Counted from the stretch's first letter, positions 32,632 through 47,600 are shown. The stretch: DNA of 64,000 bases from Ovis canadensis (GCF_042477335.2 NC_091246.1:15869001-15933000); one strand, 5' to 3'. Numbers and translations are program-made. Notes: generated by a model from the sequence alone, not told the origin.

Positions 32632-35600
32632 CTGAAAGAAAAGAAAGAAAACATATTACGGAGTCATCATTGTTTGAAAACATACTATAAGGGATGCAAA
32701 AACTTGAGAATTTTAGATGAATTCATCCCTTTCTGATCATGGAGCTGCTGTCCAATTCAAGGAGCTAGATAGAACTTGGGGCCCTTTCCTGTAACCACTT
32801 ACAAAATTCTTTGCTCCTAGTTAAAATTTTGATGCTAAATAGATACTTTGATAACATTCACTGGCATTAACACTAAAAGTTAGCTGCTGTGGTAGTTTAA
32901 AAATAAATGACCCTATAGAAATCTGTAAATCAGATGGCTTTTAGTACATAAGCGGTGAAACTATGGATGAGAGCAACCGGAGGTGGAGATGAGTTTAACT
33001 ACCTAATCCAATTATTTGTTTTGTTTTTTTTTTTTTTTTAGCCATATCCTTAATAAGGGTCAAATATCACTCTTAACCTCCTTGCTTTATGAAACACCTC
33101 ATACTACAAAAATGGGTGGTCAATTATTAGTAATATTACATGACATACTTCTGGGGTCAAGACATACAGTATTCTGTTTTTATCTGCTTAATTTTTATAG
33201 CACTTTAAAAGGTGATACGATCCCTTTAATTTTATTTTCATAGTCTATTGAAAATCACTTGCAACTCAATAATCACTGCTTTTAAAAGCCTTTAAACACT
33301 CAGGTGAGGAGAAGGCAATGGCACCCCACTCCAGTACTCCTGCCTGGAAAATCCCATGGACGGAGCAGCCTGGTAGGCAGTAGTCCATCGGGTCGCTGAG
33401 GGATGGACACGACTGAGCGACTTCACTTTGACTTTTCACTTTCATGCATTGGAGAAGGAAATGGCAACCCACTCCAGTGTTCTTGCCTGGAGAATCCCGG
33501 GATGGGGGAGCCTGGTGGGCTGCCGTCTATGGGGTCGCACAGAGTCGGACACGACTGAAGTGACTTAGCAGTAGCAAACACTCAGGTGAATTAATCTAAT
33601 TCCCCAGGTGCCATACATTTGTCCCTTGCATTAGACTGTATCAAGAAAGGACCTTTATTTAAAAACCAGGCAAAACTCCTAATTCAGCATGATTATACTC
33701 ATCCATGAAAGGAGAAGAAACTAAAAAATGATTTTGTTATTTAGGTCTTGTCCACATTAAAGCTGGGCTAGCTGAAGTAAAAGGTAAACAGGGCACAATC
33801 CAACTATATATGCTTTACAGTAAGACACACAATTTAGATTGAAAGACACAGTGCGCTGAAAGTAAAAGGATAGAAAAAGACATATACCATGCAAATAATT
33901 ACACAAAAAGAGAGCTTAAGTGGCTATATTAATACCAGACAAAACAGACTTCAATTAAAATTGTGACTAAAACAAAGACATTTTATGATGATTAAACAAT
34001 CAAAAAGACTTCATTATAAACAAAGAGAACAACAAAGCCCCCAAATACATAAAGCAAAAACTGACAGACTTGAAGGGAAAAATGCAACAATAGCTGGAGA
34101 CATCAATATCCCCAAGTTCTGTAACGGATAAGAGAAGGCAGAAGACAAGCAAGTAGAAAACCTGAAAAAATGCTAAACCAACCAGACCTAACAGACATGC
34201 ACAGAGCAGCGAACAGCGGCAAGTCGCACACCCTTCTCAAGTACACACAGAACAGTCTCCAAGGACCAGGTCAGGCCGCAAAACAGGCCCCAGTGAGTTT
34301 CTAAGGATTAAAGTTACACAAATTATGTTCTCTGACCACAATGGAATGAACTCAGAAATCAATAAAAGAAGGATATTTGGACAATTCATAAATGTGGAAA
34401 TTGATAAAACCCTAAAAAACCTACAGATCAAAAACTGACAAAATTAGAAAATACTGAGATGAATGAAAATAAAATGTCAATACACTGAAATTTACAGCAT
34501 GTTGCTGTAGCAGTTCTTGCAGAAGTTTCTAGTTGTAAATGTCTACAGGTCCAACTCAGAGATACTGCAAGTTCAGCTACAGAATACTGCTATAAAGCGA
34601 ATGTGGCAATAAAGCAGGTCACAAGAATTTTTGATTTTCCAGTGCACATGAGTCATGTTTACACTATACTGCAGTCTGCTAGGTGTGCAGCAGCATCACG
34701 TCTAAAAACCAATGTATATACTTTAATTTAAAAATACTTTATTGTCAAAAGTAACCATCATCTTAACAGTCAAAAACCTTCAATTGGTAAAAAAAGGACT
34801 TAACTGCAAAATGTAATGAAGCGAGGCACAATAAAACAAGGCATGCCTGTGTAATAAGAGATAGTAAATCAGTAATCTAAGTTCACCTTAAGAAACTGGG
34901 GGAGGGGGGGAGAGGAAACTAAATCTAAAGCAAACAGAAGGAAATAAAATAGAGACTAGAAAAATACAGAATCAACAGAACCAAAAATTCTTGCTTTTTT
35001 CCCTTTAAATCAACATTAACAAACCTTTACTGAATTGACAAGAAAAAAAAATCTGAGAATTCAAATGACTAAATCAGAAAATAAATGTGGGAACACTATT
35101 ATTACTTTTTATAGAAACGAAAGCAACAATAAAGGAATACTAAGAACAGCTTATGCCAACAAATTAGACAACATATATGAAACAAATTTCTAGAAAAACA
35201 AAAACCACCCTGACTCAAGAAAAAAAAAAAAAAAAAACGAAACAAAACAGAAAACCTGAACAAGTCCTATGACAAGAGACTTAACCAGTCATCACAAAAA
35301 TTCCCCAAAAGCCAGGCCCAGATAACTTCACTGGTGAGCTGTACCAGCAATTTAAAGAAAAATCAACACCAATTCTTCATTAACTCTTCCAAACGAGAGA
35401 AGAGGAGGGAACTAAGACCAGTACTAGCCTGACACCAAAACCAGACCAAGACACCGTAAGAAAACTACAGACCAATACTCCTAATGCATGAAGATGCAGA
35501 AATCCTCAACAAATCACTAACAGGTCAACTCCAGCAACACATAAAGAGCATTAAACACCACGCCCATAGAGGATTCACCTCAGGAATGCAAGGCTGAGCC

Positions 35601-38600
35601 AACACAGAAAAATCAATCAGCACAACAAAGTATATTGACAGAAAAAGGGACACAATCACATGACCATCTCAATCAACACACAATCGACAAAACCTCACAT
35701 CCTCTGTGATAAAAACATCCACTGTAATAGAAATAGAAGAGAACTTCCTCAACCTGATGAAAGGAATCTAATGAAACCCACAGCTAACATCAAACTTAGT
35801 GGTGGAAGACTTAGTATTTCATTTTCCTCTAATATCGGGAACAAGACAAGGATGTCGGCTCTTATCACTGCTATTCAACAATAGAGGAGGTTCTGGCAGG
35901 ACAATTAAGCAAGTTGGTATATATGTGAGTAAAAATAAACAAAGAACACCTGAATTGAAAAAGAAGTAAAACTATGTCTACCTTCAAATGATCTTACACA
36001 CAGAAATCCTAAGGAACACACACAAATTAAGAATTAACAACTGAGTTAAAGAAGGTACACAAAATTTACTTTTGGTGTACAAAACTGCATGATACACAAA
36101 ATTGTATCTCCATATAACAATGAACAATCTAAAAACTGAAATTAAGGAAACAATTCTAAGGACTTCCCCGATGGTCCAGTGGTTAAGACTTTGTGCTTCC
36201 AATGCAGGGGTCATGGGTTTCATTCCTGGTCAGGGAACTAAGATCCCATATGTGTTGGTGTGGCCAAAAATAAATAAATAAAAAGAACACAATTCTATTT
36301 ATAACAGTGTCAAAGAATAAAAATAAGTATTTTCAATAAACGGTGCTGGGCAACTGGATATTATACAGGCGAAACATAATCTAGACTCCTACACCTCACA
36401 TTATAAACAAAAAGTTAACTCAAATGGAGCATAGACATTTTTCATTACGTAAATGTAATAAGAGCTATAAAACTCTTTGGGGAAAACACAGGCTCAAGTC
36501 CTCTGACCTTGGGTAAGGCAATGTTCGTATAACACCAAAAGCAAAAGCAACAAAAAGAAAATTTCTCCAACACAGAAATCAAGAACTGACAGTCTCAAAA
36601 AAAAAAAAAAGTTGCTACAGAACAAGTGAGGCAATTGTCTACTGTCATTTCTATTATTTGAGGAGGTAAAACAGCACAATATATAAAGTACCTTTTAAGA
36701 AATACTAGTTATAAACCTTGAACACTTATATGGTTATGTCATAAAGACAAATTAAAGCTCCGATGATTTTCTAAGTATTAAGTTATACTGCAATGGCACA
36801 ACCTGTACAGGTTGACCTGATAAGGGTGAAAAGAGAATTGAAATATCAGGTTCTGATATCCACTATACATATTTTATATAATTCACACACATATTTATAT
36901 TTAGAGACAACAGTGAAATAAAATTTGAAATATAAATTTAAAAAAGGATAATCTTGAATTGAGCATATACTTTTTTCTTCTTGAATTTTAAAACATCAAT
37001 GAAATCTTTAGCTTGATTTATTTATAACAATTTCATGCTAGACTGGTATTTAATGCTGGTTCTTGGGCTTCACAAAGAACATGATGAGAGTAGGGCTGAG
37101 AAGAGACTGTCTCCACTGCAATCCCTACATGAATAATGCTTTATTGGGCTCTGCTCAATAGGAGCTATCTTCCACAATGGAAATACTCTATATCTAGGCT
37201 ACCCGATGCAGGAGCCACTAGCCCCAGTGACTACTGAGCATCTGCAACATGGCTAGTGTGACTAGGAACCGAATTTTTAAGTTTCACGTAGACTCACCCT
37301 TTCTATAGCTTCTTTTTCCTGAGGCGTTACTTGAATGTAGTTCATATGACCACTTCCAGCTTCTGCGATTCCTCCACTGCCACCTCCTCCCCCTCCTCCT
37401 TGACCACCAGCTTCCTGAACTGGTTCATTTAACATCTGAATAAAATGCTCCTGATGTTGGCTAATTTGCTGCAGCGATTTAAAGAACACAACAACACATT
37501 GTTATAAAGTACCTCCAGGAAAACAAGAACTCTAATACAAATAAAAAGGAAAGCTACAACTCTGCAACTGCATTATTTTAGAATGATTCTGGATTAGTCA
37601 GCCTTTGGAAGGATGTGATTTCTTGTAAAGAAACTCAGTATTTCTGAAGGAGGTAAACAGTGAAGAATTAAAAGAATTCAAATTCTTTTTCATAAACACT
37701 CCACTCCCCCATTACTATTAAAAAACTACTTGATGGCTAAAAGAAAAATTATATTTATGTCTATATTATTTTTATCTTCCACAACTAGCAGGCAGTAGAA
37801 TGCTACACAAAACTCAAATACTTCATGACCTGAACAATAAAATAAGCCCACAGGTATGTTTTCTAAGAGGCAGTGCACCTCTAGTAATAAGCTTGAGAAA
37901 GAGAGATTTAGAAAATTAAATATTTCTTTTTGCGAAAGTTTCTCATATTCTTTAATAAAGTGTTTCCCAAACTTAGTATTTGACTAAATTAACCCCACCC
38001 CCACCCCAATTCTCTTTTTATCAGTACCTCTATAACATTCTCCTGAGGGTAGCTTGGAAGAACAGTTTATACACCTGGTAGAGGGGAAGGAGTGCCCATT
38101 GACTTCTACAAAATGTTAATACATTTTTGAAACTGATTAAACAGTCACCTGAAGTAACTGTGGATTTTCTCGACCTATCTGTTGTAGCAATGCTGGAAGC
38201 AGGGAAGGATTCTGTTGAATAATTTGCCTCATCTGTTGAAACTGAGGCTGATTCCGTAAAAATTCAAGAGGGTGTCCTAAAATAAACATAAACATTTTTA
38301 AACAAAAATAACAAACATAATTTAGACAGCAAACATTGTGAAGAAAAAAAATGATTTGAGTTCTAAGATGTATATAAAATGAAGTAACGACAATCTTCAA
38401 ATTGTGCCAACTTGCAAGTCTTATACTGCAGAAATTATTCCTACTAGCTCAGGTAGAGAGTGGGTTTGCCAGGTGGTACTAGTGGTAAAGAACCTGCCTG
38501 CCAACGCAAGAGACATAAGAGATGCAGGTTCAACCCTGGGTTGGGAAGATCCCCTGGAAGAGGGCATGGCAACTCACTCTAGTATTCCTGCCCGGAGAGC

Positions 38601-41600
38601 CCCATGGACAGAGGAGCCTGGCGTGCTACAGTCCATGGGGCTGCAGAGTCAGACACGACGGAAGCAACTCGGCACAGCACAGCACACAACGCAGAGAGAA
38701 CAGACCACTAAAAGCAGGACGTTTTCCTACAATTGCCTGGGGCACTCAATCTATCAAATAACACCGACAACCTGTGCCTGCATATACTCTATAAAAAGCA
38801 TTAGAAGCTGTTTCTGATGCTCAAAAGTTCCTAAGAAATATATATACCAAAACCAAGAAACACAAAAAAACCTACCCTCTTTAATTGTATTTACGAAGAT
38901 TAGTGAGAATTTTCTAGATGTACGTTCTTATCTCCTGCATTATTCAAGACAATCATTCAAATTAAAATGGCCACAGAGCACGGTTATTTACTCTTCTTTG
39001 TGTAACACTAGTTTTACAGAAGAAAACAAGACTCAGGAACTAAGTTATTCAGTAAGTGCCACTGGACGGGACAGCACCCCAAACCTGAACCAAAGCTCTG
39101 CCTCCTCCATTTCCATGCTGAATCTCAGGAAATGAAAGCTTATCCTCTGGGAGACTGTACACAAAGTGCTTAGGGATTTTTATCAACCAGAACTGACTGC
39201 CATAATTAGAGCTAGGAAATACATAAAGGAATGATCTCTTCAAAATTAACAGTTTGAATTACTTTATCAATTTTACAGAAGAAAGAATGAAAGAGAACAT
39301 TCCCGGGCCTCTCACAGGCTCTAGGCTTTGCTTCCTAGTCAAACCTTTGCCAACTCAAGTGTGGGTGCTAGTCAGTAAAGATACCTGAATTCAAGCTTTG
39401 ATTTCACCTCTAGATACAAGATATTAAATATACTAGGTTTCATTTTCTTGCTTCTATAATAACCATTAGGATCCTGCTGGTGTTGGAATTATATTTTATG
39501 ATATTTATAGGGAGAGAAAGAGACAAGGTGCGCAAACCATTCTGAATATAACACTAAATGCAAGCATCTAAATGGGAAGCATCTCTTCCTTAGAAGGAGC
39601 TAAACAGAAATATGTCCTTTACCAAAACTGCAGTGATGATGTTTAAAATAAGAGTATCTTTTATATCCACGTACTATTGTTTCTTCTGGGCCCTTCTCTA
39701 ACACTAGAAGAGATTTTAAGAATTATGATGCTCTGAGAATGAACGTCACCTCAAAAGAATTTCAGGTTAAATTATTTTAAACTGAAGATTCATGGCCATT
39801 TCTTCCCCATCAAAAGTTTCCACTTTACCTCCAGAACTTGCTGTTGTAGTTGTTGCTGTCGTGGTTGCTGCAGCTGCGGCCACTGAAGACTGCGGAGCCC
39901 CAGTGCTTGCTGTTGGAGGGGGGTCAACCACAGCCTGGCTCTCTCTATCTCCAGGAATTCCCTGTAACATGATTTCCAAGCTTTAGAATAGCTCCTCACT
40001 CAAAGTTACTTAAATATTACACAGAAGAAGAAACTTTGTGTCTATTCAATATCCTTGTCTAATTTCTAAAAGCATCAAACAGACGTCTGCTTCAATTCAA
40101 AGTAAAGGATAAACACAAACAAAATCTGCACATATTCAAGATTAGAAATGGCCTCAATGTGGTATGGATGAATCCATACTGCTATTATATACAGCAGCAC
40201 TGCCCAACAGAACTTTCCATTTCGGAACACCTCTATATTTATGTTGTCCAATAAAAATACCCATTAGCCACAAGTAGCTACTGAGACCTTGAAATATGGC
40301 TAATGATACTAAGACACTTAAAAAAAGAGTTAAGTATTAACTTACTTGTACTTAATAGTACTCAATAGCTACCCAACTAGATAGTGTAGATCTAAGACAT
40401 AAAGGAACTTTATTAATTTAAAAAAAAATCATGAAATGATGTTTATACAGCAACACATATTAATATCTAACACCAAAGTATCAGGCAAGATCCTAAACTT
40501 GCATATAATACTGTCCAACATTAAAAAGCTAATTTTTTAAATTTTCAAAATATCAACACAAATCTTATTAGGACATATCTGACTTTTTAGTTCAGTGGTT
40601 AAGACTCTGCACTTTCACTGCAAAGGGCATAGGTTCAATCCCTGGTCAGGAAACTAAAATCCCACAAGCTGTGTGGTATGGCCCAAAGGAAGAAAGAAAG
40701 AAAAAAGTAAATGGGTATAAAAAAATCTTCAAGTTTTGGGTGATAATTTTTCTAAGTTTATGACATTTATCTTCTGAAGTTATTATAACTTTAAACTTCA
40801 CTAAGATTTTTGGAACACTCTATTTTGATAAAAATGATTTATAAGACTTCTCACATACAGCTATCAAATAACCTTTATAGGTTTTGGAAAGGGAATAGAG
40901 AAGAAAATACTGTATATGAATATGAGATGGTGTTAGTAATCACTTCCATTTCCCAGTAAATCAGAAGCTAAAATCATAAACATATAAAGAATGAAGGACA
41001 ATAAATAGCAGGATAATAATTGCTATATTAGATGTCCCTCTAGGCACTGCAAGCCACCCACCAATTCAAACCCTTAAATGAGGAGCTATCAAGTGCGGAC
41101 AAACTATATACAGATCGAGGGTCCAAAAGCCTCCATCAAATTCTCAAACAAGTTAGCTAAAGTCAAAAGTTAATCACCATTGCTACAGATCTACCTCAAA
41201 TCCTCACACACAAGATTTAGCTTTTTGTTAGATTATTACTTCTTTCTATACACTCACTTGCACTTATATAGATTCATCAAAAACTAGCAACAGTTCAAAG
41301 CACCAAAACAAGTGCCTGCTTCAATTGAAACTAAAGGATAAACTGTTTCCATGAACCTCTCATCTATTTATTTGCATTTGATGCTAAATAGTAGCAACTG
41401 TGAAAAGAGTAATTCATTTTTTTCAAACCCCAAAATTTCAAATCTACTGGGTCAAAATATTTGATGACACCATTAAAATTATGCAGAATTCCAAAATCAG
41501 GTATAAATTAAAGCCATTCTATAAAAGGAAAGGCAATGTTTTTATGCAATACACATTTTTGGGGGAGGAATGAGGGGCAACCATAAACTGATCCACAATA

Positions 41601-44600
41601 ACTCTCAATCCAGTATGATTCCTCAATTTCAAACTGATAATTAAATGAACTGTCAGTATTTTACAGACTTTCAAGTGGACAATGGGAAAAAGAATTCAAA
41701 AGTTAAATGGTATGTTAAGATTTTCTGAACCTCATGCCAGTAAGCAGGAAATGACTGGAGGAGAAGCAATTATCTGCTCATGACGGGGACTCTTCTGAAA
41801 CTACTCCGAAACTACTGAAAAGGAGTTTCTACCAGAAGCACACCTAGAAACAAGGGAATGGGTTGAACTGTGGACGGTATTCTCCAAGGAGTTAGGATCT
41901 GAGATGATGTTTAGGGTAATACAGACTTTTGATAATATTCTAACACACCAACGACAATTGCAGAATAAAATCTTACAACTAAAAAATTAATCCAATATTA
42001 TTGCAAACTTTTACAATTTGCTTTTGGTCTGTGTCACATCTGTAAAACAGACATTCGTTGTTGTAAAATATCAAGGGTTTCAGTTCATGCCCATAACAAT
42101 CTATTTCTCAAAAACTTTTATTAGTAGAGCAGTCTACAACCTAAAATTTCCCCTAAACCCTTGTGAAAATCTGGGATCTGAGTTGTCCAGATAAAGCAAT
42201 TATCTGAACTTTTCAGCAAACTCTCCCAATTTTTAAAAGCTAGCAACTAAATACAAAATTTTACATAGTACAAAATTTGACTTGGACTTCCAACTTGAAA
42301 CTTTCACTCTACATAGTACATCCAGGATCATGTTTGGCAGGCAAAAAAGCTACTGAAATGTTGGATTCAATTAGTTTGAAAACCTGCCCCACCCTTAGCC
42401 CTCTAACACACAGCTCTCATCCTCAGAGGATGATATAACTAGGTTAGACACTAATACCCCAAGTGGATAGCCAATTTTAAAATCCATTTAGTGACATTTT
42501 CTGATTCAAAGTCTTATCACAATCTTTTAGAAGAGGTTATACTTTATTAACGGAAAATGATAATGCACTAAGAAAAATACTGGGTTGACCAAAAGGTTTG
42601 CTGATTTTTCCGTAAGATGTAATGGAAAACCCCAAAAGAACTTTTTGAAAACCCAATAAATGTCAATAAAAGCATTAATTAAATCAACCCAATAAAAGCA
42701 TTATGCAAATGAGCATACATCACCATTATCTTACGAACTGCTATTGTTTCTTTAAAATTTCTGTTTCTCTGAGATTTCATCCTTAAACAACTAGAACCAA
42801 GAAAGCAAAATGTTTCTCACCATTAAGAGATACTCCACTGCTCTGTCAGGGTTGTTGAAACTGGCTCTCAGGGCTGCAATCACTTGCTCTCGTTCGTAGC
42901 CCATTGACATGATCTCAGTTACCATGTTCTCGTAAGACTGACCTGTCACTAAGAAAAGATGTGTGTGTGGGTGGAAGAAGGGAAAAAGGAAAAGAGAAAG
43001 AAAATTCAATAAACAAACATTCTCCACATAATTTCAGTGTGTGTATATGTATGCATACACTGTCAGGCACTACAGTGTTAGGAACACAACGATGAGTAAC
43101 TAAAACACACATACAACTACTACAACATACATGCGGTAGGCAGAACAATCCACCTCCCCCCATCCTTAGAAACTCCGAGTAAGTTAGGTTACAAAGCAAA
43201 AGGGAATTGAGGTTGCTAATCGGCTGACTTTAAGATAGGGAAATTATCCCGGATTACCTGGGTTGGTCTAATGTAATGGTAAGGGTCCTTAAAAGCAGGA
43301 GCGAAGCAGATGAGAGGGTCAGAGAAATAAGTGGGGGCAAGTTAGAGAAAAAAGCAGGGGCAGAGATGTTATGTGCTTCTTTGATGACAGAGGAAGGCGG
43401 TATGGCCGAGGTATGTGGTTAGTCTCTTAGAAGTCACAAAGGACACCGAACAAATTCTCCCCCAGAGTCTCCAGAAAGGAATGCAGCTCTGATTTTAGCC
43501 CAATGAGTTAGCCTCTTTATTTTAGTCCAGAGAGCTTCATGTCAGACTTCTAGCCTACAGTACTACAGTAAGATAATAAATGTGTTGTGTTACACCACTA
43601 AGGTGTGATACAGAGCAGCAACGGGAAACTAATACACTATGTTAAACACATAATAAAAATATCAAGCACAAAGGTAGCACAAACATATAACAGAATTAGG
43701 AAGTCGAGGCTGGCAACCTGGAAGAGGAGACAGATGAACTGATTTTTGAAAGCAAGAAGCAGGGACATTTCAAGCAATCAATTGTGCTATAATAAGTTGT
43801 TTTCCTTTGACACCTTTTATTATCAAAGCAGAGGGGAATAGGGGTTGGAAGCAAGAAAGTCAGAATGTCTCATACCATATAAAATGGTACAATTATCTCT
43901 ATAAGTCATTTCCCAGAGAGCTCTCCAACCCCAACTCACTCTTCATGGAAATGTCAGAAAACACTCTGATTTAAAGCAAGTTTTCCTAACAACTAGTGAT
44001 GATGAGCCTCTTTTTATATTTCTGTTGGACTTTTGTACATCTTCTTTGGAGAAATATCTATTCAATTCCTTTGCCCATTTTTTTTAAACTATTGAGTTGC
44101 ATGAGTTCTTTATATATCAAGGATGTTAACCTATCATATACATATATATAGCTGCAAGTATTTTCTTGCCATTTTATAAGTCTTTTTACTTTGTTGATGG
44201 CAAAATTTTCAATAAAGTTCTAACAGCTATGAAAATATAGCTTAAAAAACTAAGTATCACTGAGCAAATTCAACATTTGATATCTTGTTTAATGACTTTT
44301 CCCTTCCTATTCCATTAAGTACTTAAGCAATTTCAACTTTTTAATTACCCACTGATACAATTCTAGCACAAAGCACTCAAAGAGTCAGTATACTTTCAGT
44401 AATCTAGTTCTCAGATAAAGAAAACAGTATCAGTAATAAAATCAAGTGCTGTGGACTATCAGAACTATATTATTTTAACATAGTGTTTTTCTCACTCAAT
44501 TCTCACAAGAACTCTATGAGGCTGAGGCTTATTAGAAAGATTAACAATTTGATCAATGGCTATTAAGCCATGGTGCAGAGATACAAATACAAGCAGTCTA

Positions 44601-47600
44601 GACCCTAGAGCTCCCACACCTAATCCTTAATGCCATGCCTCCTAATTAGTCAAGATATAAAAACTCAAACAGAAGTGTCTACATGCAGGTTGGGTACATT
44701 TTAGATCCTAAAGGTACAAGGGAAATGACTCCTAGGAAAATTAGGGACAATGGACAACATCAGACAGAGCTAATGAGACAGAAGAAATAGTGAAGAAAAT
44801 GTGATTAAGAATGAATTCTGAACTTATCATCTAGGATAGGAGGTGTTATGAAAGGAGCAATTACCTCATTAGATCTGCCTTTTAGAAACTCCACTGTGGC
44901 AAGGAATAGACCAGTTAAGAGAGTAATACTAGAGCATCAGGAAGGGAGGGACGTCAGCTGAGGCAATTAGGTGGTAGTAGAAACACAGATTCCAGAGACT
45001 TTAGGAAGGAGATCGGTAGGACTCCTAGTCTCACTGGTCAAGAGAGGAAGAGGTCAAGGTTGATGCTAATACTTCGGTAGAGCATGGATGATGATGGAAG
45101 CAAGAAAGGAACAAAAGAGAAGAATCAGATGGAGGAATAAAAAATTTGTCAGTTTTGAATCTAAGGAGTTTATGGAGGTTATAGGTTTTCCAGCTGACAG
45201 CATAAAGAATGAGGCTTGGAAGTCAGAGGGATATACGTACTGGAATTTTAACACTGAGAATCCTTAAAAGTACAGCTGACCCTTGAACAATGTAGGTTTG
45301 AACTGTGTAGGTCCACAAATAATTGGGTAACTGCATTCCTAGCATACTTCTGTATGATCCATGGCTGGCTGAATCTGCAGAGGCAGAACCATGGACAGAG
45401 GCCTGATCGTAAAGCTATAGATGTATTTCTGACTACACAGAGTTGATGGCCCTAACCCCTGTGTTATTCACAGGTCAACTGTGTATGGGTGGTATTTTAC
45501 TATTCCCATGGTCTGAACTTTGAACAATGACCTAGAGCAGAACCCTAGAAAAAAACTCATACATTTAAGGACCAGGCAAGATAGAAAGAATTAACAAGGA
45601 AGCCTGAGGAAGGAACAAACACAGATACAGTTCAAGGAAGAGAGGTGTCACAGAACCCAAAGAAGAAACATTTAAAGAAGCAGGGTATCGACGTAAAGAC
45701 TGGATAAATTAATGACTAAAGGGTAAAGGGATCCTGAGACCATAACAGCAGTTCTAAGAGATGCAGATGTAAAAGGTAAGACACCACCATCAGAGACCAC
45801 AGCAGGAGTAACTAGAGCTGTGCGTTCCTGGCCTCCTGCCAGGCAGCATCAACGCATTCCAACTGAAGCCTAACAGCAACAGCCAGAGCCTCCAACAGCA
45901 TCAGGCAGGGGGGAGTGTAGGCTTGTTCCAGCTCTGAGGCTACAGAGCACTTTACACATCCCTGGGTAATCCTGAGCTGTTCCAGAACCTGTGTAACAAC
46001 TTCCTAAGATTAAGCTTTTACTGTCTGAAATAAGAGTGATTTCTGTTTTCCTGCTTGCTAGACACTAAACCCATATTCGAATGGTGGCAGGGTAATCCCA
46101 GAAAAAAGTCCTCACAGGTATGAATGTGGGTTTGGTACACCCAGGTGATCTTAGGTTGATTAAACAACTATTTTGCACCTTTGTGCTTTTTACACGGCAA
46201 TCAGGGCATCACAGAGTTCAAGCTCAGTTAGGTCAGAGGGCCAGCCCGTATCTTATGTGATACTACTGCTGCTGGAACCTTGCTGCTGCAGCAGCTACAC
46301 AGAGCACCCAGAAGCCCATCCTCCATTGAAGCTGCACCCCGACCTGCTCCAGTCTTCCACCTCCCCACCATTTCCTGTGGTACAGAAGAGCACCAAAGGG
46401 CAGGAGCGGGGCTGCCAGCTAACCACCGACAACAAGCACCTACAGCAGGCACTGTTCCAGGGCAGTCACGGTGTAACCCAGTTACAACTGTAACCCAGGG
46501 ACAGTTACAATGGGAAACAGGCTACTGGTTCTGACAGACATACATGTGAAGGGAAGACGGAAAGACATTACCCAACAGGTAAAAAGTCAGGATAAAAAGG
46601 TATTTTCACTGTAAGTACAATACAAGCAACAAGATGCAGATGGGGACCTACAGGGCTACAACCTGGAATAAAGGCTGGAGATGAATGAATAAAGATGAGA
46701 TGTGAGACAGATTTAGTAACATCTTACACTCATTTCAAAGACACTTCCTAATAAATGTATACACAGATTAAACTTCATTTTAAAACCCGTATTTAGAAAA
46801 TGGAAAATATATCTGCTTTAAGGAAAGAAGTATGCTTAACTCTTAACAGCACGATTTAAATGATTCAACATATAGAGCATTAATTTACAAAGTCTTCAGT
46901 AACACCAAGTGAATTATTTAAATCATTTAACCACCTGATTATAAGCAACCATGAAAATGATCTAGAGAAATGAAGCCTCTTCCCTCTTATCAAGTAATTC
47001 ACCATGTAGATGCTTACCAAGTGCACTTGTTGCATCTTCAAAAAGGTTTGACCGAGAAGAATCACCTGATGTACTGTAAAATATTTTCAGAAAATCATGT
47101 ATCAGAAAGTATGTAAAATTTACCTTAAAGCTTAGTAGCTGTCCAATTTGTACAGACTCTCTGGTTTTAATTAAATGCATAAGTTTGGCTACAGTGTTTA
47201 AAAAGGTTTCCAGATTAAAACCCAGAGCTTTATCTGTAACATTTATGGCTTGGGAAGAATTTTAATACTCATTCTGTTCTGAAAATCCATCATTTAAAGA
47301 ACTTACAAATAATCTGTAAGTCAAATCACAGTCAAAGAAACACCAAAAGCTGTACATGATATAGCACATATAGAAACTGTATTTGGCTGGAAAGGCCTTG
47401 GAAGTCTTTATATAGTAGAATTTCACTTATATCTTATAGTTAAGTTCCAAACACAGAAACTGCAAGAAAGTATTCAAGCAAGGAACATAGCATAAAAAAA
47501 ATGCAGAGGCAGGACAGACTCGAGCTATAACCAAGTTTTAAACCAGTTTAAAAGGACTAAGTTTTCACGGGACTTCCTTGGTAGCCCAGTGGCTAAGACT

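Larger units (their letters stand above)
33795..36615 (+). mobile_element. Degenerate L1 ORF2 and 3' region, antisense to RAD23B
   Basis: Ordered ORF2 landmarks: the endonuclease end around 34290-34440, linker, reverse transcriptase around 35240-35900 (the frame [20 protein letters not shown] sits in this region), and the distal part before poly(A) at 36597-36611. Numerous stops. Interrupted by a Tigger relic and by a CHR-2 SINE. An internal A18-19 run lies at about 35219-35238. Confidence 0.82.
32632..37297 (-). other. RAD23B: RAD23B last intron (4.67 kb) and its repeats
   Basis: GT-AG intron between exons 9 and 10. It contains a BOV-A2 (33308-33575), a long degenerate L1 (33795-36615) interrupted by a Tigger relic (34540-34853) and a CHR-2 SINE (36163-36290), and a hAT-like fragment (37165-37285) next to the exon 9 donor. 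No non-RAD23B exon is seen. Confidence 0.85.
39962..42820 (-). other. RAD23B: RAD23B intron 6 (2.86 kb) and its repeats
   Basis: GT-AG. Holds a hAT-like fragment (40185-40330), a CHR-2 SINE (40572-40707) and a mariner MITE (42580-42657). The rest is unassigned AT-rich intron. Confidence 0.85.
42949..47017 (-). other. RAD23B: RAD23B intron 5 (4.07 kb) and its repeats
   Basis: GT-AG. Holds a MaLR-like LTR (43125-43640), an L1 fragment in the gene's sense orientation (43995-44205), a MIR (44465-44645) and a Tigger-like relic (45273-45484). 45485-46900 is unassigned. Confidence 0.85.

Noticed and set aside
39792..39986. Plus-strand Val/Ala-rich frame and a second minus frame over RAD23B exon 7
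   Set aside because: Both are shadows of the GCN/ACN repeats; only the spliced RAD23B frame joins its neighbours in phase.
46173..46534. Overlapping 84-106 codon frames in RAD23B intron 5
   Set aside because: No splice context, no conservation evidence and no family resemblance; they lie in unassigned intron sequence.
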